DNA from: Bradyrhizobium daqingense
Lineage (GTDB): Bacteria > Pseudomonadota > Alphaproteobacteria > Rhizobiales > Xanthobacteraceae
Assembly (NCBI RefSeq): GCF_021044685.1
Contig: NZ_CP088014.1
Location: forward strand, 4,388,001 to 4,452,000
Reading direction: 5' to 3'
DNA: 64,000 bases
Part shown: piece after piece, positions 57,778 to 64,000 of the stretch
Layout: every line of letters starts with the position of its first letter
Position numbering within the stretch: the first letter of the stretch is position 1
Position numbers and translations under genes: made by a program
The notes under the pieces: model-generated
The model's database searches: none
What the model saw: only the letters and a program-made list of their open reading frames with translations
What the model was told of the DNA's origin: nothing

Positions 57778-58227
57778 ATGGGTGTGGATTTGGGCGGCGT
57801 GAGCGTTGGGGTGCTCGATCATTTCAACATCCGGACCCGGAAGCTGACTGAGACGGTCCGCTTCTACGAAGACGTTCTGGGCCTGGAAAATGGCGCGCGG
57901 CCGAATTTCGCTTTCCCGGGCGCCTGGATGTACAGCGAGGGCAGGCCGGTGGTGCATCTGGTCGATATTTCGCCGACCGCCGAGCCACAAAAGCCGGATT
58001 CCGGCGTTGTCCACCATGTCGCCTTCGTCAGCCGGGGCTTCGAGGCCATGAAGCAGCGGCTGACGTCGAAGGGGATGAAGTTCGACTCCCGCCAGGTGCC
58101 CGGCGGCGACCTCTGGCAGATCTTCGTCCACGATCCCAACGGGGTCATGATCGAGCTGAATTACGAGGCGGCCCGGGAGCAGGGGACGGCGCCTGCGGAG
58201 ATGGCCGACGATATCGGCAGGCAGTAG
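57778..58227 (+). CDS. VOC superfamily protein (glyoxalase/bleomycin-resistance fold)
   Basis: The start at ATG 57778 follows GGGAGCGAAGG; 149 residues. Two beta-alpha-beta-beta-beta modules: VLDHFNIRTRKLTETVRFYEDVLGLE and VHHVAFVSRGFEAMKQRL, ending DPNGVMIELNY, with metal-ligand His and Glu at the usual positions. Possible activities include lactoylglutathione lyase-like, epimerase or dioxygenase; the sequence does not decide. Confidence 0.85.
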   Translation: MGVDLGGVSVGVLDHFNIRTRKLTETVRFYEDVLGLENGARPNFAFPGAWMYSEGRPVVHLVDISPTAEPQKPDSGVVHHVAFVSRGFEAMKQRLTSKGMKFDSRQVPGGDLWQIFVHDPNGVMIELNYEAAREQGTAPAEMADDIGRQ

Positions 58228-58280
58228 CCTTTTGGGCGTTTCCGCTCTAATGGGGCATCCTCAACTCTAGGAGATGCGCT

Positions 58281-59417
58281 TTGAGCGTGACGCAGCAACA
58301 GGTTCTCGACAGCCTCGCCAGGATCAAGTCGCCCCGCGGGGTCGCGCTCACCAACGCCAATGTCCTGAGCGCAGTCAGCGCCTCCGACGGCAAGGTGTTC
58401 TTCTCGATCAACGTCGATGCCACCGAGGCGCGCGCCTGGGAGTCCATCCGGGCCGAAGCTGAAGCCGCCGTCCGCGCCATTCCCGGGGTCACCACCGTGA
58501 TGGTGGCGCTCACCGCCGAGCGCAAGCCGGGCTCTACGCCGCCGCCACCCCCGCAGCCGAGCCGTGGCACGCCCGGCGTGCAGCCGGCCCACGCGCACAA
58601 GCCGCCGCAGGGCGGCGGGTCGCCGATGGCGCGGCAGGCGGAAATCCCAGGCGTTGCCGCGGTGATCGCGGTCGCCTCTGGCAAGGGCGGGGTGGGCAAA
58701 TCGACTACCGCGCTCAATCTGGCGCTCGGCCTGCGCGACCTCGGCCTCAAGGTCGGGCTGCTCGATGCCGACATCTACGGCCCCTCGGTGCCGCGGTTGA
58801 CCGGCCTGCACGACAAGCCGGAGCTGAACGACGAGCGCAAGATGATTCCGCTCCGGCGCTTCGGCCTCGCCATCATGTCGATCGGTTTCTTGGTCGAGGA
58901 GGAGACCGCGATGATCTGGCGCGGTCCCATGGTGATGTCGGCGGTGACGCAGATGCTGCGCGACGTCGAATGGGGCAAGCTCGACGTGCTGGTGGTCGAC
59001 ATGCCGCCGGGCACCGGCGATGCCCAGCTCACGCTGGCGCAGAACGTGCCGCTGAAGGGCGCGGTGATCGTCTCGACGCCGCAGGACCTGTCCCTGATCG
59101 ACGCCAGGCGCGGGCTTGCCATGTTCAAGAAGGTCAACGTGCCCGTGCTCGGCATCGTCGAGAACATGAGCTACTTCCAGTGCCCGCATTGCGGCACCAA
59201 GTCGGATATTTTCGGCCATGGCGGGGCGCGGCACGAGGCCGAGAAGCTCGGGGTACCGTTCCTGGGCGAGATCCCCCTGCACATGGCGATTCGCGCCACC
59301 TCGGACGCCGGCAACCCCGTCGTCGACAGCGAGCCGGACGGGCCTCATGCGGCGATCTACCGCGCCATTGCAGGGCAGGTCCGGGACCAGCTGAGGGGTG
59401 CCCTCGCCACGGCTTGA
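58281..59417 (+). CDS. apbC: Mrp/NBP35-family Fe-S cluster carrier ATPase
   Basis: TTG start 7 bp after GGAG; 378 residues. An N-terminal MIP18/DUF59 domain (about 1-85), a Pro/Gly linker, then the ParA-like ATPase: deviant Walker A ASGKGGVGKSTTALNLA, LLDADIYGPSVPRLTG, VDMPPGTGDAQLTLAQ, and the CPHCG cluster-binding motif in MSYFQCPHCGTKSD. It assembles or transfers [4Fe-4S] clusters to apo-proteins in the cytosol. Confidence 0.94.
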   Translation: MSVTQQQVLDSLARIKSPRGVALTNANVLSAVSASDGKVFFSINVDATEARAWESIRAEAEAAVRAIPGVTTVMVALTAERKPGSTPPPPPQPSRGTPGVQPAHAHKPPQGGGSPMARQAEIPGVAAVIAVASGKGGVGKSTTALNLALGLRDLGLKVGLLDADIYGPSVPRLTGLHDKPELNDERKMIPLRRFGLAIMSIGFLVEEETAMIWRGPMVMSAVTQMLRDVEWGKLDVLVVDMPPGTGDAQLTLAQNVPLKGAVIVSTPQDLSLIDARRGLAMFKKVNVPVLGIVENMSYFQCPHCGTKSDIFGHGGARHEAEKLGVPFLGEIPLHMAIRATSDAGNPVVDSEPDGPHAAIYRAIAGQVRDQLRGALATA

Positions 59418-59622
59418 AGCGGTCGCCGCGGCAAGCGCTCGGGACATGCGACTTTCGTAGAGCCCCGTCATGCCATTGTCGCGTTCCGCAAGCGGGGCTT
59501 CCGTGTTAAACGCCCACGGCAGTCAAGCCCCTTCGGTTCGGCGCGCCTAACGCGTCGCCAGAATGTGCGGCGGCAAGAAGAGAAGTTAAGGGGAAAACGC
59601 CCCAGCAAGGAGAGACCTGAAG

Positions 59623-60711
59623 ATGAAGCGTCGTGACTTTCTTAAAGTGTCGGCAGCAGGCGCGGCCGCAACCGCGGTGGCCTCGCCGGCGATCGCGCAG
59701 TCCTCGCCCGAGATCAAGTGGCGCCTGACTTCGAGCTTCCCGAAGTCGCTCGACACCATCTATGGCGGCGCCGAGCAGGTGGCGAAGTACGTCGCCGAGA
59801 TGACCGACAACAAGTTCCAGATCCAGGTGTTCGCCGCCGGTGAAATCGTCCCCGGCCTGCAGGCACTCGACGCGACCTCGAACGGCACGGTCGAGATGTG
59901 CCACACCGTCTCGTACTACTATGTCGGCAAGGACCCGACCTTCGCGATCTTCGCCTCGGTGCCGTTCGGCCTCAACGCGCGCCAGCAGAATTCGTGGCTC
60001 TATCAGGGCGGCGGCAACGAGCTCGCCAACGAGTTCTTCAAGAAGTCGAACGTGGTCGGCTTCCCCTGCGGCAACACCGGCACCCAGATGGGCGGCTGGT
60101 TCCGCAAGGAGATCAAGACTGTTGCCGACCTGTCCGGCCTGAAGATGCGCATCGGCGGCATCGCCGGCCAGGTGCTCCAGAAGGTCGGCGTGGTGCCGCA
60201 GCAGCTTGCCGGCGGCGACATCTATCCGGCGCTGGAGAAGGGCACCATCGACGCGGCCGAGTGGGTCGGCCCCTACGATGACGAGAAGCTCGGCTTCGCC
60301 AAGGTCGCCAAGTACTACTATTATCCGGGCTTCTGGGAGGGGGGGCCGACCGTGCACGCCTTCACCAATCTGGACAAGTGGAATGCGCTGCCGAAGAACT
60401 ACCAGGCGATCCTCACCAACGCGACGGCCAATGCCAACAGCTGGATGGCGGCGCGCTACGACATGCAGAACCCGGCGGCGCTGAAGCGTCTGGTCGCCGG
60501 CGGCACCCAGCTTCGTCCCTTCACCAACGAGGTGCTGGAAGCCTGCCTCAAGTCGACCAACGAGCTCTGGGCCGAAATCTCCGGCAAGAACGCCGACTTC
60601 AAGAAGTCGATCGACGCCATGCAGGCCTACCGCTCGGATGAGTATCTGTGGTGGCAGGTCGCCGAGTATACCTACGACAGCTTCATGATCCGCTCGCGCA
60701 CCCGCGGCTGA
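59623..60711 (+). CDS. TRAP transporter periplasmic receptor (DctP family)
   Basis: A 362-residue protein. The leader MKRRDFLKVSAAGAAATAVA carries a twin-arginine motif; cleavage probably after SPAIAQ. The mature sequence (EIKWRLTSSFPKSLDTIYGGAEQVAKYV, FAAGEIVPGLQALD, GGWFRKEIKTVADLSGLKMRIGG, EWVGPYDDEKLGF) is of the mannitol/chloroaromatic-compound type. No dctQ or dctM membrane genes are nearby. AGGAGAG precedes the start. A strong terminator follows, then a close paralogue. Confidence 0.92.
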   Translation: MKRRDFLKVSAAGAAATAVASPAIAQSSPEIKWRLTSSFPKSLDTIYGGAEQVAKYVAEMTDNKFQIQVFAAGEIVPGLQALDATSNGTVEMCHTVSYYYVGKDPTFAIFASVPFGLNARQQNSWLYQGGGNELANEFFKKSNVVGFPCGNTGTQMGGWFRKEIKTVADLSGLKMRIGGIAGQVLQKVGVVPQQLAGGDIYPALEKGTIDAAEWVGPYDDEKLGFAKVAKYYYYPGFWEGGPTVHAFTNLDKWNALPKNYQAILTNATANANSWMAARYDMQNPAALKRLVAGGTQLRPFTNEVLEACLKSTNELWAEISGKNADFKKSIDAMQAYRSDEYLWWQVAEYTYDSFMIRSRTRG

Positions 60712-60737
60712 TTGACGGCTCAGGTCGTAAGACCATC

Positions 60738-60772
60738 AGCCCGGCCTCCCCCAGGGAGGCCGGGCTTTTTCT
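60738..60772 (+). terminator. Rho-independent terminator between the TRAP receptor genes
   Basis: AGCCCGGCCTCCC (60738-60750), loop CCA, GGGAGGCCGGGCT (60754-60766) form a perfect 13-bp GC-rich stem followed by TTTTTCTTT. This is a textbook intrinsic terminator, so the second receptor gene probably has its own promoter. Confidence 0.92.
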
Positions 60773-60877
60773 TTGGCTGCCGTGCGATCGGGATGGCGTT
60801 CGGTCCCGCGATGTTCCATGCTGCCCTCAAGCCTCGGCAAGAAGGCTCCACGATCAGATCCATCAGGGCAGGAAATC

Positions 60878-61966
60878 ATGAAGAGAAGAGACTTCATCAA
60901 GGTCACAGGACTTGGTGCGGCCGGTGTCGCCACGCTCGCGGCGCCCGCGATCGCGCAGTCGATGCCGGAAATCAAATGGCGCATGCCGACGAGCTGGCCG
61001 AAATCGCTCGACACGCTGTTTGGCGGCGCCGACACGATGTGCAAGATGGTCGCGGAGGCGACCGACAACAAATTCCAGATCCAGATCTTCGCCGCCGGCG
61101 AGATCGTGCCGGGTCTCCAGGTGCTCGACGCCGTGCAGAACGGCACCTGCGAGATCGGCCACACCGCGTCCTATTATTATTTCGGCAAGGACCCGACCTT
61201 CACCTTCGGCTCGGCGGTGCCGTTCGGTCCCAACATGCGCATCAACCAGGCCTGGTACATGCAGGGCGGCGGGCGCGAGGTGCTCAACGAGTTCTACAAG
61301 AGCTACAACGTCATCTCGCTGCTCGCCGGCAACACCGGCTGCCAGATGGGCGGCTGGTTCAGAAAAGAGGTCAACACGCCCGACGATCTCAAGGGCATGA
61401 AGATCCGCATCGGCGGCTTCGCCGGCCGCGTGCTCCAGAGGCTCGGTGTGGTGCCGCAGCAGCTCGCCGGCGGCGACATCTATCCCGCGCTGGAGAAGGG
61501 CACCATCGACGCCGCCGAATGGGTCGGCCCCTATGACGACGAGAAGCTCGGCTTCTACAAGATCGCGCCGCACTACTACTATCCCGGCTGGTGGGAAGGC
61601 GGGCCGATGCTGATGGCCTTCGTCAACCTCGACAAGTGGAACGCGCTGCCGAAATATTACCAGAGCGTGCTCGAGCAGGCCGGCCATTACGCCAACAACT
61701 ACATGATGGCGCGCTACGACTCCGCCAATCCGCTGGCCCTGAAGAAGTTGCTCGCGGGCGGCGCCAAGCTGCACGCGTTCTCGCCGGCGATCATGGACGC
61801 CTGCTACAAGGCCGCCAAGGAGCTGCATGCCGAAGTCGGCGCGACCAATGCCAATTTCAAGAAGGTCCACGACTCCCTCGCCAAGTTCTCGAGCGACGGC
61901 TACTCCTGGTTCCAGGTTGCCGAGGTCGGCTACGACATCTTCATGGCGCGGCGCTCGCAAAGCTGA
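60878..61966 (+). CDS. TRAP transporter periplasmic receptor (DctP family), paralogue
   Basis: Also 362 residues, from ATG 60878 after CAGGAAATC. Leader MKRRDFIKVTGLGAAGVATL is Tat-type, with cleavage after APAIAQ. It is collinear with the upstream receptor (EIKWRMPTSWPKSLDTLFGG, FAAGEIVPGLQVLD, GGWFRKEVNTPDDLKGMKIRIGG, AEWVGPYDDEKLGFYK), so the two arose by tandem duplication. Differences cluster in GPNMRINQAWYMQGGGREV and the C-terminal third, which may change ligand preference. Confidence 0.92.
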   Translation: MKRRDFIKVTGLGAAGVATLAAPAIAQSMPEIKWRMPTSWPKSLDTLFGGADTMCKMVAEATDNKFQIQIFAAGEIVPGLQVLDAVQNGTCEIGHTASYYYFGKDPTFTFGSAVPFGPNMRINQAWYMQGGGREVLNEFYKSYNVISLLAGNTGCQMGGWFRKEVNTPDDLKGMKIRIGGFAGRVLQRLGVVPQQLAGGDIYPALEKGTIDAAEWVGPYDDEKLGFYKIAPHYYYPGWWEGGPMLMAFVNLDKWNALPKYYQSVLEQAGHYANNYMMARYDSANPLALKKLLAGGAKLHAFSPAIMDACYKAAKELHAEVGATNANFKKVHDSLAKFSSDGYSWFQVAEVGYDIFMARRSQS

Positions 61967-61988
61967 TCACGCTACCTCTCGCATGCTG

Positions 61989-62020
61989 CGCCCCGGAGCG
62001 AAGGCTCCGGGGCGTTGTCG
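61989..62020 (+). terminator. Intrinsic terminator after the second TRAP receptor
   Basis: CGCCCCGGAGC (61989-61999), loop GAAG, GCTCCGGGGCG (62004-62014): a perfect 11-bp stem followed by TTGTCGTTG. The T-run is poor, but the stem stability and position 23 bp after the stop support termination. Confidence 0.75.
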
Positions 62021-62049
62021 TTGCGAATTCGGGGAGGCGTCGAACAAAG

Positions 62050-62205
62050 ACATCGAAAACAACCCCATGCACAGTAGACGGGCGCAGCGTTATCAATGAC
62101 TTGGCACTGTCACTATGAGTGCCCGCTGAAATCCCGAATTTATTGAACCGTCGGGCAAAACAGGGGTAGACATGGATCATCGCCTAATCCGAAATAGTGC
62201 CACAA
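62050..62205 (+). repeat. Dispersed Bradyrhizobium-type repeat, copy C
   Basis: The 5' block ACATCGAAAACAACCCCATG begins at 62050, continuing CACAGTAGACGGG. The 3' block CGTCGGGCAAAACAGGGGTA is at 62149-62168, followed by ATCATCGCCTAATCCGAAATAG. It follows the TRAP terminator and ends just before the YunG-like gene. Longest of the three copies here. Confidence 0.65.
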
Positions 62206-62221
62206 GTCGCAAGGGGCCCCG

Positions 62222-62584
62222 ATGCACTTCGATCCCGATGAAGTTCAAACGGCACTTCGCAAGGCATGGTCGGCGTCGACGGCCAGCCAATGGACGGCGA
62301 GCAACCCGGCGGCAGGGCAATGCAACGTCACTGCGCTGCTCGTTCAAGAGCTCTTCGGTGGCGATCTGCTGAAGACGCCGCTGCCGGCCGGAGACCATTT
62401 CTACAATTGGATCGGAGGCGTAAGGTACGACTTCACGGCAAGCCAGTTCGACCAGCCGATAGCCTATATGGATTTGCCCGCCAACCAGGCCGACGCAGAG
62501 CGGGGCGCAACAAGCGAACAATCGGCTCAGCTCAGAGCCGCGTTCGAGCGGCAGTCTGCAGGGCCTGATCGACCATGCGGTTGA
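62222..62584 (+). CDS. YunG-like conserved hypothetical protein
   Basis: A 120-residue protein. The pattern ALRKAWSASTASQW, NPAAGQCNVTALLVQELFGGDLLKT and HFYNWIGGVRYDFTASQF matches the YunG family (W-x-NPA-x-GQC-x-VTAL, GG-x-xLKT, H-x-YN, YD-x-T-x-QF). The conserved Cys and His suggest a papain-like or related catalytic fold, but no function is established. It begins about 15 bp after repeat C and converges on the AraC gene. Confidence 0.75.
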   Translation: MHFDPDEVQTALRKAWSASTASQWTASNPAAGQCNVTALLVQELFGGDLLKTPLPAGDHFYNWIGGVRYDFTASQFDQPIAYMDLPANQADAERGATSEQSAQLRAAFERQSAGPDRPCG

Positions 62585-62708
62585 CTCCGCCGACGATCAA
62601 AGCTGCGGCCGGAGGACTATGCCGATGTCTTCGGCGTCGAGTTCAGTCCAGGCGCTTGTGGCACCCTTACCTGATTGGTCGAGGAAGGAGCGTGTTCGGG
62701 AGATGAGT

Positions 62709-63716
62709 TTATCGAGGTCTCCATTGCTCACGAAATTGACCTGGCGTTACCCCAGCAATCCTGCGGAAGGCGCGGGTAAAGTGTGCAGGATCCGAGTAGC
62801 CGGAAGCGAACGCAACCTCGATGATCTTGGAATCCGTGTCACGCAACAGTCTTCTCGCGTTCTCAAATCGGACGGTATCCACCAGGCTTGAATATGTAAT
62901 GCCAGCGCGAGATAGTTTGCGTTGGAAGCTTCGCGTACTGACGCCGGCCATTTCCGCGACTTCAGCCAGAGCTGGAGGTCCTTGGTCCAGGTAAGATGGC
63001 AGCATCAACTTCAGTGCTCCGATGATCTCATCGCTGGAATGCTCGACCTCGTCGTTCTTCAAACGAGAGCGATTTCCGTTCGCGCTTGCGCTGTTGGGGA
63101 GAGCCAGCATTGAAACAGGGACGTCGATCCATGATGCTTCCTGACCCGACAAGAATCGCGTGCTTGGCCAGAGTGACTGACAGGCAGGAGTCGGCGTGTA
63201 ACGAGCTTCAAAGGCGATAGTTGCCGGAGTCCAGTCGGGTCCGGCGAATTGTCGGACGATGTAGATCGGAAAAATGTTTTGAAGCCATTGTGAATGCTCT
63301 AGATGCTGAAGTCCTTTGGTCCCCGCTAACCTGCTGCAAATTCTGACGTGATTGTCGTGGCGTTCAAGCCAGTTGCTCAAGTTTGAGTCTTCGAGTGATG
63401 CCCATTTGCAGGTCTGCTGCAGTCCTACGAGCAGTGTAGGGGAATGACAAATTAGATTCCGCGTTTTCTCGCTCAGGTGTTCAAAATGCAGCTGCTGAGA
63501 AGCGTGGAAACCGAAATCCTCAATGCCTTGCGATCTTCGGGCGAGCTCTGCAAACTCGATTGCAGGCAAGATCGGGATGTAATGATCTGCCTTTTCTTCC
63601 AACGACGTGGGTAGGCGAAACTTTCCGAGGAGCGAGGCCGTTGGCGCTCCAAGATGGTTCAGGATGTCCACGAAGGGGCTGAGATGTTGGCAACGCGTCA
63701 AATGAATCTTCGACAT
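62709..63716 (-). CDS. AraC family transcriptional regulator (OruR/arabinose-binding-domain type)
   Basis: A 335-residue protein from ATG 63716 (MSKIHLTRC); ATG 63734 is an alternative. The N-terminal ~220 residues match the variable ligand domain of OruR/ArgR-type regulators (IEFAELARRSQGIEDFGFHASQQL). The C-terminal double HTH is LAEVAEMAGVSTRSFQRKLSRAGITYSSLVDTVRFENARRLL and IIEVAFASGYSDPAHFTRAFRRIAGVTPGQFR. Its target is probably upstream beyond 63735 or outside the window. Confidence 0.9.
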   Translation of the reverse strand: MSKIHLTRCQHLSPFVDILNHLGAPTASLLGKFRLPTSLEEKADHYIPILPAIEFAELARRSQGIEDFGFHASQQLHFEHLSEKTRNLICHSPTLLVGLQQTCKWASLEDSNLSNWLERHDNHVRICSRLAGTKGLQHLEHSQWLQNIFPIYIVRQFAGPDWTPATIAFEARYTPTPACQSLWPSTRFLSGQEASWIDVPVSMLALPNSASANGNRSRLKNDEVEHSSDEIIGALKLMLPSYLDQGPPALAEVAEMAGVSTRSFQRKLSRAGITYSSLVDTVRFENARRLLRDTDSKIIEVAFASGYSDPAHFTRAFRRIAGVTPGQFREQWRPR

Positions 63717-63734
63717 GGCCGCACCCGAAAACAA

Positions 63735-64000
63735 ACTTGAGAAGCTAAAAACTCTCGAATGTCAGTTCAACTGCGAGCTGTCCAACGACCGCAATGCGAA
63801 AGTCAGAGGAAGGCCGCAGCTTCCTTTTACCTCATTTGCCTTGGCTACCTTGCAAACAATAGGCAGCAGCGTCGGAGCCAATTCCACTTGACGAACATTT
63901 TGGCGGATGATGGCCAGATGGATGTTCGAAACAGGCGTACTCCCGAGGATCGATATTCTATTGAGGGAGCATGGGCTTCGCGCCTTATACCAGCCGATGA
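63735..64000. other. Right-edge region, no confident gene
   Basis: Upstream of the AraC gene and reaching the window end. Two plus-strand frames stay open to the edge, one from ATG 63907/63910 (MARWMFETGV...) and one from ATG 63918 (MDVRNRRTPEDRYS...). Neither has a clear ribosome binding site or recognisable family. One could be the start of a gene divergent from the AraC regulator. Confidence 0.3.

Noticed and set aside
58161..59471. Minus-strand open frame of 436 codons opposite the Mrp ATPase
   Set aside because: Antisense shadow of a clearly conserved gene; no recognisable domain.
1..64000. tRNA, rRNA, CRISPR arrays, prophage or integrase/att sites
   Set aside because: No cloverleaf-like or rRNA sequence, no regularly spaced repeats, and no phage structural or integrase genes were recognised by reading. 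The three dispersed repeats are too few and too variable to be CRISPR.

Overview
The window is GC-rich, densely packed chromosomal DNA of an alphaproteobacterium, most likely Bradyrhizobium or a close relative. The reasons are the gene content (many Bug/TctC and TRAP solute receptors, FCD-type GntR regulators, CaiB-type CoA transferases, Rieske oxygenases), a PleC/PdhS-like histidine kinase behind a CtrA-type box, and a dispersed repeat beginning GAAAACAACCCCATGCACA that I recall from Bradyrhizobium. No rRNA, tRNA or CRISPR array was recognised. Mobile DNA is limited to one IS110-type transposase remnant.

Region 1 (1-4.4 kb): the N-terminus of a probable MFS transporter diverges from a GntR regulator, HAD hydrolase and aminotransferase operon. 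Next come an IS110 remnant and a nitronate monooxygenase that has lost its 5' end. Region 2 (4.5-13 kb) is acyl-CoA catabolism: an acyl-CoA dehydrogenase diverges from a GntR regulator, followed by a crotonase-fold protein lacking both standard glutamates, a double-length acyl-CoA dehydrogenase, a class III CoA transferase and a Bug receptor. Region 3 (12-19.3 kb) is a MarR-controlled operon: a HicB-like protein, a Rieske oxygenase with its reductase, a CoA transferase, a thiolase-like enzyme and its DUF35 partner. The same 12-bp palindrome core TACGTATACGTA precedes this operon and a second Bug gene, which defines a small regulon.

Region 4 (19.4-33.5 kb) is a nitrogen-scavenging island. It holds a GntR pseudogene with an amber codon, a MarR regulator, an AmiC-like protein without a signal peptide, a five-gene amide/urea-type ABC transporter, an amidase, an ABM-fold protein and a complete divergent urease set in the order E-F-(A+B fused)-C-G-D. 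Region 5 (33.5-48.7 kb) looks like a cyclic-amide, hydantoin or ureide island: two amidases, an MFS transporter, a transthyretin/HIUase-like protein, a spermidine/putrescine-type ABC transporter, a hydantoin-racemase homologue without its two cysteines, a GntR regulator, a taurine/sulfonate-type ABC transporter, an arylmalonate-decarboxylase-like enzyme and a hydantoinase.

Region 6 (48.7-64 kb) is mostly housekeeping: a MocR regulator with an abnormal read-through tail, an esterase, DusA, a retropepsin-like protease, a DUF1289 protein, a cell-cycle-type histidine kinase, NhaD, a 3-hydroxyisobutyrate-dehydrogenase-family enzyme, a VOC protein, an Mrp ATPase, tandem TRAP receptors each followed by a hairpin, a YunG-like protein and an AraC regulator. 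Three copies of the dispersed repeat lie near 33.9, 50.6 and 62.1 kb.

Functions come from reading motifs by eye. Substrates of the catabolic islands are inferred, not shown.
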